NCBI GenBank assembly: GCA_035525905.1
Contig: DATLDK010000106.1
Coordinates: 1-23,131 of the forward strand
Direction: 5' to 3'
Source of the DNA: Gaiellasilicea sp035525905
GTDB lineage: Bacteria; Actinomycetota; Thermoleophilia; Gaiellales; Gaiellaceae
DNA length: 23,131 bases
The notes under the pieces are model-generated. The model searched no databases. It saw only the letters and a list, made by a program, of their open reading frames with translations, and was not told where the DNA came from. Position 1 is the first letter of the stretch, and every line of letters begins with the position of its first letter. Shown one piece after another: positions 1 through 7,420 of the stretch. A program made the translations under genes and the position numbers.

Positions 1-1157
1 TGCTGCGACTCCGGGTGATAGCGGACGCGGCGCTCGTGCAGCGCTTCGAGCGCTGGTTGCCGCGGCTCCTCCATCGAGACCCACCACTGCAGCGAGACGA
101 GCGGTTCGATGCGTGTGTGGCAGCGCTCGCACGTCCCCACCGAATGCCGGTAATGCTCCCGCTTCTCGACCCGGTCGTGCTCCTTCAGCCACGCGAGGAT
201 CGCCTGGTCGGCCTCGTCCTGCGTCCGGCCCGCGAGGTCGCCCGCCTCCTCGTTCATCCGCCCGTCGAGCCCGATCACCGTCAGCGTCGGCAGCTCGTGG
301 TCGCGGCCGATCTCGAAGTCCATCGGGTCGTGGCCCGGCGTCACCTTGAGCGCGCCCGTGCCGAACTCGGGCTCGACCCGCTCGTCTCCGAGCACCCGCA
401 CCACGCGCTCCACGTAGGGGACGACGACCTCCTTGCCGATCGCCTCCCGGTAGCGCTCGTCGTCAGGGTGCACGGCGACGGCGACATCGGCGAGCATCGT
501 GGCCGGACGCACGGTGGCGATCGTGATGTGCCCCGAGCCGTCGGCGAAGGGGTAGCGGGCGTAGGTCAGGGTGTCGTCCTTGTCCTCGTGCACGACCTCG
601 AGGTCGGAGATGGCTGTCTCGTGGAAGGGGCACCAGTTGACGATCCGGTTGGCCCGGTAGATCCAGCCGCGGTCCCAGAGGTGGACGAAGAAGCGCATCA
701 CCGCCTCGATGTAGGCGTCGTCCATGGTGAAGCGCTCGCGCTCGTAGTCGAGCGAGGCGCCGAGGCGGCGGAACTGGCCCATGATCGCCTTGCCCGTGGC
801 GTCGAGGTGCTCCCAGACGCGCTGGACGAACGCCTCGCGCCCCAGCTCCTTCCGCGACGTTCCCTCCTGGACCAGCTGCTTCTCGACGACGTTCTGAGTC
901 GCGATGCCGGCGTGGTCGTAACCCGGCTGCCAGAGCGTGTCGAACCCCTGCATCCGGTGCCAGCGGATCAGGAGGTCCTGGATCGATCCGTTCAGCGCAT
1001 GTCCCATGTGGAGCGCCCCCGTCACATTTGGCGGCGGCACGCAGATGACGAAGGTCTCGTCGCGGCGCCTGCCCGCGCCCGCGCGATAGTGCCCCTCTTC
1101 CTCCCACCTGCGCTGCCAGCGCTCTTCCACGCCTTCCGGCTTGTACAGCGGCTCCAT
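1..1157 (-). CDS. valS: Valyl-tRNA synthetase, N-terminal part (runs off the window)
   Basis: Charges tRNA-Val with valine in the cytoplasm (class I synthetase). About 385 residues are present from the ATG at 1155-1157; the C-terminal part lies beyond base 1. The catalytic HIGH motif appears as HMGH (residues about 50-53, in GALHMGHAL), followed by QPGYDHAGIATQ, a typical ValRS stretch. The insert typical of the editing domain is present (EPEFGTGALKVTPGHDPMDFE). The start is supported by similarity and by a TACGAT hexamer at 1164-1169 lying 6 bases upstream, which suggests a leaderless mRNA. The gamma-glutamyltransferase gene ends 44 bases upstream on the same strand. In many actinobacteria valS lies directly after clpX; here an accessory block separates them. 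Confidence 0.95.
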   Translation of the reverse strand, partial: MEPLYKPEGVEERWQRRWEEEGHYRAGAGRRRDETFVICVPPPNVTGALHMGHALNGSIQDLLIRWHRMQGFDTLWQPGYDHAGIATQNVVEKQLVQEGTSRKELGREAFVQRVWEHLDATGKAIMGQFRRLGASLDYERERFTMDDAYIEAVMRFFVHLWDRGWIYRANRIVNWCPFHETAISDLEVVHEDKDDTLTYARYPFADGSGHITIATVRPATMLADVAVAVHPDDERYREAIGKEVVVPYVERVVRVLGDERVEPEFGTGALKVTPGHDPMDFEIGRDHELPTLTVIGLDGRMNEEAGDLAGRTQDEADQAILAWLKEHDRVEKREHYRHSVGTCERCHTRIEPLVSLQWWVSMEEPRQPALEALHERRVRYHPESQ

Positions 1158-1163
1158 GCCGCG

Positions 1164-1169
1164 ATCGTA
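1164..1169 (-). promoter_or_regulatory. Predicted -10 box of valS (leaderless)
   Basis: On the minus strand TACGAT is followed by 6 bases and then the valS ATG. Transcription would begin at or next to the start codon. No good -35 match lies 16-18 bases upstream, as is common in GC-rich actinobacteria. Confidence 0.5.
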
Positions 1170-1201
1170 TCGGCGGTCAGGCAGCGACTATGCGGAGCAG
1201 T

Positions 1202-2875
1202 TCAGCGGCCCGCCGCATAGCCCTGCATCCCGCGCGGATTCGCTCCGGCCTTGAGCAGACCGTCGGGCTCGCGCGCGACTGCGCTGACGCGCCCCAGCGA
1301 CCACGGCCCGGAGACCTCCACGTCGTGGCCGCGCCGCCGGAGGTCGGCGACGACGTCGTCGCCGAACCTCTCCTCGACCGTGAGCGAGCGCTCGGCGAAT
1401 CCTCGCGGGTAGAACGACGAGATCAGGTGGTCCGTGTGGAAGTCGGGATCGTCGATCGCTGCCTGCAGGTTCAGCCCGCGGTCGACGTGGTTCAGGAATG
1501 CGTGCAGCGCCCACTGCTCCTGCTGATCGCCTCCCGGCGTCCCCCACGCCAGGTAGGGCCGGCCCTCGCGTAGCGCGAGCCCTGGGCTGAGCGTGGTGCG
1601 CGGCCGGACTCCGGGCCGCAGCGATGTGGGCAGACCCTCCTCCAGCCAGAACATCTGCGCGCGCGTGCCGAGCGGCCAGCCGAGCTCGGGGATCACCGGC
1701 GAGCTGTGCAGCCAGCCCCCGCTCGGCGTCGCGGACAGCATGTTCCCCCAACGGTCGACGACGTCCAGATGGACGGTGTCGCCCCGCGTCGGCTCCCCGG
1801 CCCCGGGAGTGACCGGTGCGCCCACCACGCTGGGCAATCTCCCGAAACCGGGGGTGTAGCCCGACGAGGCATCCTCGCCGATCGATGCTCGGCGCTCGTC
1901 GTTGTACGACTTGGACAGCAGCGTCTCGAGCGGTACCTCGACGTCTCCGTAGAGCGCGTCGCGGTCCGCGAACGCAAGCTTGGCGCACTCCGTCACGACG
2001 TGGACGCGCTCAGCCGGGGAGAGCTCCGCGAGATCGAACCCCTCGAGCAGGGCGAGTTGCTGCAGCCCGACCGGTCCGGCTGCCCACGGCAGCGTCTTGC
2101 ACACGGTCAGGCCCCGATATTCCAACGAGGCAACCGGCTCCAGCGAGGCCCGCCAGCCGGCCATGTCGTCCGCCGTCAGCAGGCCGCCCTCGGCCTCGAC
2201 GAAGCGATCGATCTCCTCGGCGACGAAGCCCTCGTAATAGGCGCGCCGCGCCTTTTCGATCTCCTGCTCGCGCGAGCCGCCGCGCGCCTCGTCGAGGATC
2301 CGCCGATAGGTGGCGGCGAGCACCGGATTCCGGAAGAGCGTCCCCACCTCGGGCGCCGGCAGGTAGAGGTCGGCGGAGCCAGGCCAGGAGCGCAGCAAGG
2401 CCTCTGTCCGCTCGATTGTCGCCCGGATCCCGGCCACGAACGGGAAGCCCTCGTCCGCGTATCCGATCGCGAACGCGAGCACGTCCTCGAGCCGCCAGGT
2501 GCCGAACTGCTCGAGGAGGAGGAGCCAGCCTCCGAAAGCGCCCGGGACGCAGGCGGCGAGCACGCCTGTGCCCGGCACGAGCTCGTGACCGAGCTCGCGG
2601 TAACGCTCGATCGTCGCCGTGGCGGGGCTGACACCTTGTCCGCAGAGGGCGACCGGCTCCCCGCGCGAGACCGGCCAGAGGAGGGCGGGCACCTCGCCTC
2701 CTGGGCCGTTCAGGTGCGGCTCGACGACCTGGAGCGCGAATCCTGTTGCGACGGCGGCGTCGAACGCGTTGCCGCCACGCTCGAGCACAGCCATCCCCGC
2801 CGCCGTGCCGAGCCAGTGCGTGGAGGCGACCATCCCGAACGTTCCACGCAGTTCGGGGCGGGTCGTGAAGCTCAT
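1202..2875 (-). CDS. Gamma-glutamyltransferase family protein
   Basis: 557 residues resembling the gamma-glutamyltransferase / cephalosporin acylase Ntn-hydrolase family, which transfers or hydrolyses gamma-glutamyl groups (for example of glutathione-like thiols). These proteins are made as one chain and cleave themselves before a Thr that becomes the N-terminal nucleophile. Here the likely site is Thr367 in GDTVHLDVVDRWGNMLSATPS; the usual Thr-Thr-His appears as Thr-Val-His. The N-terminal MVASTHWLGTAAGMAVLERGGNAFDAAVA and VEPHLNGPGG segments fit the large subunit, and AWGTPGGDQQEQW fits the small subunit. There is no signal peptide, so it is probably cytoplasmic, as in the YwrD-like branch rather than secreted Ggt. 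It starts 4 bases after the stop of the thioesterase gene, so the two are probably co-transcribed. Substrate unknown. Confidence 0.88.
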   Translation of the reverse strand: MSFTTRPELRGTFGMVASTHWLGTAAGMAVLERGGNAFDAAVATGFALQVVEPHLNGPGGEVPALLWPVSRGEPVALCGQGVSPATATIERYRELGHELVPGTGVLAACVPGAFGGWLLLLEQFGTWRLEDVLAFAIGYADEGFPFVAGIRATIERTEALLRSWPGSADLYLPAPEVGTLFRNPVLAATYRRILDEARGGSREQEIEKARRAYYEGFVAEEIDRFVEAEGGLLTADDMAGWRASLEPVASLEYRGLTVCKTLPWAAGPVGLQQLALLEGFDLAELSPAERVHVVTECAKLAFADRDALYGDVEVPLETLLSKSYNDERRASIGEDASSGYTPGFGRLPSVVGAPVTPGAGEPTRGDTVHLDVVDRWGNMLSATPSGGWLHSSPVIPELGWPLGTRAQMFWLEEGLPTSLRPGVRPRTTLSPGLALREGRPYLAWGTPGGDQQEQWALHAFLNHVDRGLNLQAAIDDPDFHTDHLISSFYPRGFAERSLTVEERFGDDVVADLRRRGHDVEVSGPWSLGRVSAVAREPDGLLKAGANPRGMQGYAAGR

Positions 2876-2879
2876 CGCC

Positions 2880-3332
2880 CTACATGATCAAGCAAGTGGT
2901 CGTGCCATGCGCCAGCAGCCTGCCAGTGGCGTCCATGAGCTTCCCTTCGGCTGTCGCGATGCGCGAGCCCTTGTGCAGGACCGTCCCCTCGCAGCGGATC
3001 AGCCCGGTGTCGGCCGTGATCGGGCGGACGAAATTGGTCTTTACCTCGAGCGAGGTGTAGCGCACCCCGGCCTCCAGCGTCGTGTGCACGGCGCAGCCCA
3101 TCGCAGAGTCGAGCAGCGTCATGGCGATCCCCCCGTGCACCGAGCCGATCGGGTTGTAATGCTCAGGGCCCGGCTCCATCTCGAACACGGCCCGGCCCGG
3201 CTCGGCCTCGACGCCGCGGAAGCCCATCAGCTCGGCGATCGGGGGTGGCGGCAGCTCGCCCCCAAAGATCGCGTTGATGTACTCCATGCCCGAGAGCTCG
3301 AGTCCGCGCGCCGCGACTGCGAGTGGATCCAT
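2880..3332 (-). CDS. PaaI-family hotdog thioesterase (first of a tandem pair)
   Basis: 150 residues forming a single hotdog domain of the PaaI/4HBT type, which hydrolyses acyl- or aryl-CoA thioesters. The family signature is intact: GSVHGGIAMTLLDSAMG, with the His-Gly-Gly turn and the acidic residue of the following helix, then NFVRPI and GSRIATAEGKL strands. It is clearly paralogous to the gene just upstream, at a bit under half identity by eye. The start ATG (3330-3332) has TAGAGT (3339-3344) six bases upstream, so it probably has its own leaderless promoter overlapping the stop codon of the upstream paralogue, besides any read-through. The gamma-glutamyltransferase gene follows after 4 bases. 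The CoA substrate cannot be told from sequence. Confidence 0.85.
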   Translation of the reverse strand: MDPLAVAARGLELSGMEYINAIFGGELPPPPIAELMGFRGVEAEPGRAVFEMEPGPEHYNPIGSVHGGIAMTLLDSAMGCAVHTTLEAGVRYTSLEVKTNFVRPITADTGLIRCEGTVLHKGSRIATAEGKLMDATGRLLAHGTTTCLIM

Positions 3333-3338
3333 GTCTCG

Positions 3339-3344
3339 ACTCTA
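3339..3344 (-). promoter_or_regulatory. Predicted -10 box of the PaaI thioesterase gene
   Basis: TAGAGT on the minus strand, 6 bases before the ATG at 3332. Its first three bases are the TAG stop of the upstream thioesterase, so one element ends one gene and starts transcription of the next. Confidence 0.45.
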
Positions 3345-3851
3345 TGCGGCGAGCGAAGGCTTGTGCTCGCCCGCGAGCACAAGCGCCGAGGAGGACGCGG
3401 TCGCGTAGAGGCGACCAGCGCGGTCGACGAGCTTGGCCTCGGCCGTCGCGATACGCGAGCCGGCATGGACCACCGTGCCCTCGACACGGAAGATGTCCGT
3501 CCTCAGCGTGACGGGCCGGACGAACGTCGTGCGCAGATCCGTCGTTGCGAGCCCCAGGTCGGCGTCGAGGACGGACTGCATGGCCGCGCACATGGCGGTG
3601 TCGAGGACGGCGGTGACGATTCCACCCTGGACTGCGCCGAGCGAGCTGTAGTGCTCCTCGCGTGGCTCGTACTCGAAGGTGACCCGCCCAGGCATGACGT
3701 AGGTGCCGCGCAAACCGATCAGGTCGGCGACGGGTGCCGCGGGGATGAGGCCGGACGTCTGCCGGTGCAGGAACTCGAGCCCCGTCAGGCCGTGCCCAGA
3801 GGCGGCACTCTCGATGGGGTCGTTCCACGTGATCGTGCGCGAGCGAGTCAT
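3342..3851 (-). CDS. PaaI-family hotdog thioesterase (second paralogue, HGG changed to QGG)
   Basis: About 169 residues with one hotdog domain, aligned over its length with the neighbouring thioesterase. The signature reads LGAVQGGIVTAVLDTAM: the His of HGG is Gln, while the acidic residue is kept. NNFVRP-like (TTFVRPV) and GSRIATAEAKL strands are conserved. Two consecutive ATGs occur (3854 and 3851). GGAGG at 3856-3860 is only 1 base from the first but 4 from the second, so 3851 is preferred. A longer open frame reaching 4223 is antisense to the HxlR gene and is not the protein. It is the first gene of the thioesterase-thioesterase-GGT run and is divergent from the HxlR regulator, which likely controls it. 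Confidence 0.83.
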   Translation of the reverse strand: MTRSRTITWNDPIESAASGHGLTGLEFLHRQTSGLIPAAPVADLIGLRGTYVMPGRVTFEYEPREEHYSSLGAVQGGIVTAVLDTAMCAAMQSVLDADLGLATTDLRTTFVRPVTLRTDIFRVEGTVVHAGSRIATAEAKLVDRAGRLYATASSSALVLAGEHKPSLAA

Positions 3852-3860
3852 CATCCCTCC

Positions 3861-3885
3861 AGTCGGTAGCACTTCACTACCGACT
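3861..3885. promoter_or_regulatory. Perfect 9-bp inverted repeat, probable operator
   Basis: AGTCGGTAG, 7 bases, CTACCGACT: a perfect dyad inside the divergent promoter region. It overlaps the predicted -10 (TAGAGT, minus strand, 3883-3888) and start point of the thioesterase gene. The predicted transcript would begin inside the dyad, so it cannot be a full mRNA hairpin, and a DNA operator is more likely. The HxlR-type protein encoded next to it is the obvious candidate to bind it. Confidence 0.6.
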
Positions 3886-3897
3886 CTACACGGGTGC

Positions 3898-3912
3898 GTT
3901 GCAAAATGCAAC
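3898..3912. promoter_or_regulatory. Palindrome holding both divergent -35 boxes
   Basis: GTTGCA-AAA-TGCAAC is a perfect dyad. On the plus strand TTGCAA (3899-3904) lies 17 bp before TACCCT (3922-3927), the predicted -10 of the HxlR gene. On the minus strand TTGCAT (3911-3906) lies 17 bp before TAGAGT (3888-3883), the predicted -10 of the thioesterase gene. A protein bound here could shut both promoters. Confidence 0.55.
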
Positions 3913-3921
3913 CTATGCCTG

Positions 3922-3927
3922 TACCCT
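3922..3927 (+). promoter_or_regulatory. Predicted -10 box of the HxlR gene (leaderless)
   Basis: TACCCT followed by 6 bases and then the ATG at 3934. The 17-bp spacing to TTGCAA in the upstream palindrome makes this one of the best promoters in the window. Confidence 0.55.
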
Positions 3928-3933
3928 GTGCCG

Positions 3934-4395
3934 ATGAGCCTCGCCGACTGGGATCGCGACAACTGCTCCGTGGCGCGTGCCTTGGAGCTGATCGGCGACC
4001 GCCACACCGTCCTGGTGCTCCGCGAGGCGTTCGTCGGCGAGCGGCGCTTCGATCGAATCCAACGCCACACGGGCGTGGCCCGGAACATCCTGAGCGATCG
4101 GCTGAACAAGCTGGTGGCGCACGGCATCCTCGCGCGACGTCCGTACCAGGAGCGCCCCGTCCGGCACGAGTACGTGCTGACGGAGAAGGGTCTCGACCTG
4201 TATCCAGTGCTCGTCTCGCTCATGCAATGGGGGACGCGGCACGGGGGCGGCGAAGCGCCGATCGTGCTTCAGCACAAAGGCTGCGGTGCGCTCGTGGAGC
4301 CCCGGCTCGCCTGCCCGGATTGCGGCGAGGCCGTGGGGGCGCGCGACATGCGAGCGCTGCCGGGGCCGGACGCCGTGCTCAAGCAGACCGCCTGA
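3934..4395 (+). CDS. HxlR-family winged-helix transcriptional regulator
   Basis: 153 residues. The HxlR/MarR-like winged helix covers roughly residues 8-100: NCSVARALELIGDRHTVLVLREAF, FDRIQRHTGVARNILSDRLNKLVAHGIL and YVLTEKGLDLYPVLVSLMQWG are all characteristic. A C-terminal cysteine-containing tail (HKGCGALVEP-LACPDCGEAV) is common in this branch and may bind a metal or sense redox. HxlR proteins usually act as dimers on palindromes near their own genes. ATG 3934 is chosen because it follows a -10 box by 6 bases; an in-frame GTG at 3928 is possible. It is divergent from the thioesterase/GGT genes, so it probably controls them and itself; the ligand is unknown. It converges with the histidine kinase gene. 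Confidence 0.88.
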   Translation: MSLADWDRDNCSVARALELIGDRHTVLVLREAFVGERRFDRIQRHTGVARNILSDRLNKLVAHGILARRPYQERPVRHEYVLTEKGLDLYPVLVSLMQWGTRHGGGEAPIVLQHKGCGALVEPRLACPDCGEAVGARDMRALPGPDAVLKQTA

Positions 4396-4416
4396 CGCTG
4401 CCGCCGGGGGCGCGGG

Positions 4417-6087
4417 TCACTTCTGCGGCAGGATCAACTCGAAGCGCGCGCCGGGCCCGGACGGGTCGTAGATCAGGTCGCCTCCATGGGCGCGGGCGTA
4501 GGCCCGGGAAATCGCCAAGCCGAGACCGGTGCCGAACGCGTCCTCGCCGCGCGTGAACCGTTCGAAGAGCCGCGATCGCAACACGTCTGGCACGCCAGGC
4601 CCCTCATCCGACACCGCGATCCGCAGGTGCCGGTCACGCTGCTCTGCGGCCAGGACGTACGGCGGTTGCCCGTGCCGGCTCGCGTTGATGAGCAGGTTCG
4701 ATACGACGCGATCGAGCACCCGCCGATCCGCGACCGCAGCGAGATCCTCCGGCACGTCCACCGTCAGGTCTGTCTCTTCCGGCAATGCGTCGCGGACGAT
4801 CTCCTCGAGCACGGTTCGAACGACGAGGGGCTTCGGCTCGACCGAGATCGCGCGGGAGTCGAGCCGCGACAGGTCGAGGAGCTCCTCCAGCAACCGCCGC
4901 AGGCGCTCCCCTTGCTGGACGCCGACCTGCAGCAACTGCTCGCGCAGCTCCGGGGAAAGCTGCCCCTCCCTGCTCGCGAGGGTCGTCACGACGCCGTAGA
5001 CAGCGCTCGCCGGAGTCCGGAGCTCGTGAGACGCGATCGCCACGAAGCTCGCCTTGAGTTGATCGAGCCGCAGAGTCTCATCGTGCAGGCGCGTCCGCTC
5101 GACCGCGACTGCCACGCGATCGGCGACCAGCTGCAGCAGCTGCGAGTCCTCGGCCGTGAAGAGCCGGGGTTGGAGCACACCCACGTGGAGGACGCCAATC
5201 GCCTTACCCCCGAGGAGCAGGGGCACCCCCAGCATGGACTTGATGCCCTTTTCACGCAGGATCGGGTTGACCACGTCCGCGTGGTCGACATCATCCAGGA
5301 TCACCGGCTGCCGCTGCGCAGCGACGCGCCCGGCGAAACCCCGACCCATGGGAATCCGCACACCACGCTCAACCTCCTCCTCGATGCCCACCGCAGACCG
5401 CGCAACGAGCTCCTGCTTCTCCTCGTCGAGCAACAAGACCGCGCACGTGTCGGCGTCGAGAATCGACCTGATGCGCGGCAGCAGGACCTGCAGGAGCGGG
5501 TCGACGCCGAGATGCGCGAGCGCTGCATCGGTGACCGCCTGGAGGTGCTCCAGCCGCGTCCGGGCGCTCCGCTCTGCTTCGAGCGCCCGCGCCTGCTCGA
5601 TCGCCAGCGCGGCTCGGTCGGCGGCGAGCTGGAGCAGCTCCACATCCTCGGCCGTGAACAGCCGTGGGGCGAGCGCACCTACGTGGAGGACGCCGATCGG
5701 CTCACCACCCATCAGCAGCGGCACGCCGAGCATCGACTTGATGCCTTTCTCACGCAGGATCGGGTTGAGCACGTCCGCGTGATCGACGTCGTCGAGGATC
5801 ACCGGCCGCCGCTCTGCAGCGACACGGCCCGCGAAGCCGACACCGACGGGGATCCGCACCCCACGCTCCACCTCCTCCTCGATCCCGACCGCAGCCCGTG
5901 CCACCAGCTCGTTGGCCTCTTCGTCCAGCAAGAGCACGGCGGAGGTGTCCACGCCCAGCAGGTCGCGCGTCCTCAGGAGGAGCGCCAGGAGTAGTTCCTC
6001 GAGCTCGACGTGCGCGAGCGTCGGGTCCGTGAGCGCACGAAGCCTGTGCAGCCGCTCGATGTTGTCGTCCGCCGCCATCTCAGGCAC
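4417..6087 (-). CDS. Soluble sensor histidine kinase with two near-identical GAF domains
   Basis: 556 residues, no membrane segments, so cytoplasmic. Order: GAF 1 (about 43-167), linker, GAF 2 (about 209-333), HisKA dimerisation domain with the phospho-acceptor His354 in SHELRTP, then the HATPase domain with N box NLLINASRHG (about 464-473), G1 DEGPG (494-498) and G2 GTGLGL (519-524). The kinase motifs are intact. The two GAF domains align without gaps at an offset of 166 residues, with roughly four fifths of positions identical, which indicates a recent internal duplication. No response regulator gene is adjacent, so the partner must be elsewhere. The gene follows clpX by about 30 bases on the same strand. 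The start is GTG 6087 or, three codons on, ATG 6078. GAF ligand unknown. Confidence 0.9.
   Translation of the reverse strand: MPEMAADDNIERLHRLRALTDPTLAHVELEELLLALLLRTRDLLGVDTSAVLLLDEEANELVARAAVGIEEEVERGVRIPVGVGFAGRVAAERRPVILDDVDHADVLNPILREKGIKSMLGVPLLMGGEPIGVLHVGALAPRLFTAEDVELLQLAADRAALAIEQARALEAERSARTRLEHLQAVTDAALAHLGVDPLLQVLLPRIRSILDADTCAVLLLDEEKQELVARSAVGIEEEVERGVRIPMGRGFAGRVAAQRQPVILDDVDHADVVNPILREKGIKSMLGVPLLLGGKAIGVLHVGVLQPRLFTAEDSQLLQLVADRVAVAVERTRLHDETLRLDQLKASFVAIASHELRTPASAVYGVVTTLASREGQLSPELREQLLQVGVQQGERLRRLLEELLDLSRLDSRAISVEPKPLVVRTVLEEIVRDALPEETDLTVDVPEDLAAVADRRVLDRVVSNLLINASRHGQPPYVLAAEQRDRHLRIAVSDEGPGVPDVLRSRLFERFTRGEDAFGTGLGLAISRAYARAHGGDLIYDPSGPGARFELILPQK
5089..5463 (-). 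repeat. Second copy of the in-frame GAF-encoding tandem repeat
   Basis: Encodes residues 209-333 of the kinase. It pairs with the copy at 5587-5961 at an offset of exactly 498 bases (166 codons). Long runs are the same at both DNA and protein level, for example REKGIKSMLGVPLL and GIEEEVERGVRIP. Confidence 0.8.
5587..5961 (-). repeat. First copy of the in-frame GAF-encoding tandem repeat
   Basis: Encodes residues 43-167 of the kinase. I count about 25 differences in 125 aligned residues against the second copy and no gaps. Differences cluster near the ends, while the probable ligand-pocket core is nearly invariant. Confidence 0.8.
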
Positions 6088-6118
6088 TGTCGCCGATCCG
6101 GACCCGGCCCCAATCCCC

Positions 6119-7396
6119 CTAGGCGGATTCTTCAGCGAGCGCGTCGGTCTCGTCGACCATGCCGTCCGCGCTCGTGACGAGCGTCGGCTTCAGGCCCTTC
6201 GAGATCGTCTCCTTCGTGATCACGCACTTGGAGACGTCCTTGCGCGACGGCAGCTCGAACATGACGTCGAGGAGAGCGTTCTCGATGATCGAGCGCAGGC
6301 CGCGTGCGCCGGTCTCGCGGACGAGTGCCTTATCGGCGATCTCCCAGAGTGCGTCGTCGCGGAACTCGAGCTCGATCGAGTCGTAGCCGAAGAAGCGCTG
6401 GTACTGGCGCGTGAGCGCGTTCTTTGGCTCGGTCAGGATCTGGACGAGATCCTCACGCCGAAGCTGGTGCACGGCAGAGATCACCGGCAGCCGGCCGATG
6501 AACTCCGGGATCAGGCCGAAGCTGAGCAGGTCCTCGGGCATCACGTCGGAAAGCAGCTCGGCGCTCTCCTCCGAGTGCTTGGAGCGAACATCGGCGCCGA
6601 AGCCGACCGAGTTCTTGCCGATGCGGCGGCCGATGATCTTGTCCAACCCGGCGAAGGCGCCGCCACAGATGAAGAGGATGTTCGTCGTGTCGATCGACAG
6701 GAACTCCTGGTGCGGATGCTTGCGCCCGCCCTGGGGAGGCACCGAGGCGACCGTCCCCTCGAGGATCTTGAGGAGCGCCTGCTGGACGCCCTCGCCGGAC
6801 ACGTCGCGCGTGATCGACGGGTTGTCCGCCTTGCGCGCGATCTTGTCCACCTCGTCGATGTAGATGATCCCGGTCTCGGCCTTCTTGATGTCGAAGTCCG
6901 CGGCCTGGATCAGCTTCAGCAGGATGTTCTCGACGTCCTCGCCGACATACCCCGCCTCGGTCAGGGCGGTCGCGTCGGCGATGGCGAACGGCACGTTCAG
7001 GATCCGCGCCAGCGTTTGCGCGAGCAGCGTCTTGCCGCATCCCGTTGGGCCGAGCAGGAGGATGTTCGACTTCTGCAGCTCGACCTCCCCGTCCTCCTGG
7101 CCCATGCGGACGCGCTTGTAGTGGTTGTAGACCGCCACCGCGAGGGTCCGCTTCGCCTCCTCCTGCGAGACGACGTAGTCGTTCAGCACGGAGTAGATGT
7201 CGAGCGGGCGCGGCAGGTTGTCGAGGTCGAGCTGAGTCGGGGTGGTCAGCTCCTCGTCGATGATCTCGTTGCAGAGATCGATGCACTCGTCGCAGATGTA
7301 GACGCCCGGCCCGGCGATCAGCTTCTTGACCTGCCGTTGGCTCTTGCCGCAGAAACTGCAGAGAAGCTGTTCGTTGCCTTCGGATGCGCGGGCCAT
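6119..7396 (-). CDS. clpX: ATP-dependent Clp protease ATP-binding subunit ClpX
   Basis: 425 residues, the usual ClpX length. ClpX is the AAA+ unfoldase that feeds substrates to ClpP. The N-terminal zinc-binding domain has Cys13, Cys16, Cys35 and Cys38. Walker A is GPTGCGKT (116-123) and Walker B IIYIDE (177-182). The substrate pore loop GYVG (149-152) and the RKH loop (GGRKHPHQEF) are present, as is sensor 2 (GARGLRSIIE). The ClpP-docking IGF loop reads VGF (KNSVGFGADV). It lies 37 bases after clpP on the same strand, with a small hairpin in the gap. Purine-rich sequence (AAGAAGAT) just before the ATG may serve as a weak ribosome binding site. Confidence 0.98.
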   Translation of the reverse strand: MARASEGNEQLLCSFCGKSQRQVKKLIAGPGVYICDECIDLCNEIIDEELTTPTQLDLDNLPRPLDIYSVLNDYVVSQEEAKRTLAVAVYNHYKRVRMGQEDGEVELQKSNILLLGPTGCGKTLLAQTLARILNVPFAIADATALTEAGYVGEDVENILLKLIQAADFDIKKAETGIIYIDEVDKIARKADNPSITRDVSGEGVQQALLKILEGTVASVPPQGGRKHPHQEFLSIDTTNILFICGGAFAGLDKIIGRRIGKNSVGFGADVRSKHSEESAELLSDVMPEDLLSFGLIPEFIGRLPVISAVHQLRREDLVQILTEPKNALTRQYQRFFGYDSIELEFRDDALWEIADKALVRETGARGLRSIIENALLDVMFELPSRKDVSKCVITKETISKGLKPTLVTSADGMVDETDALAEESA

Positions 7397-7420
7397 ATCT
7401 TCTTGTACCTCGGTTTCGGG

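Noticed and set aside
15..1220. Long plus-strand open frame of 401 codons opposite valS
   Set aside because: It is antisense to a clear ValRS sequence. Long shadow frames are normal in GC-rich DNA, and it shows no domain.
3852..4223. Long N-terminal extension of the QGG thioesterase
   Set aside because: It is antisense to the HxlR gene and lies upstream of the operator and a good ribosome binding site.
4486..5994. Plus-strand open frame of 502 codons opposite the histidine kinase
   Set aside because: Its His/Arg/Asp-rich, repetitive sequence is the mirror of the GAF repeat; no start signal and no family match.
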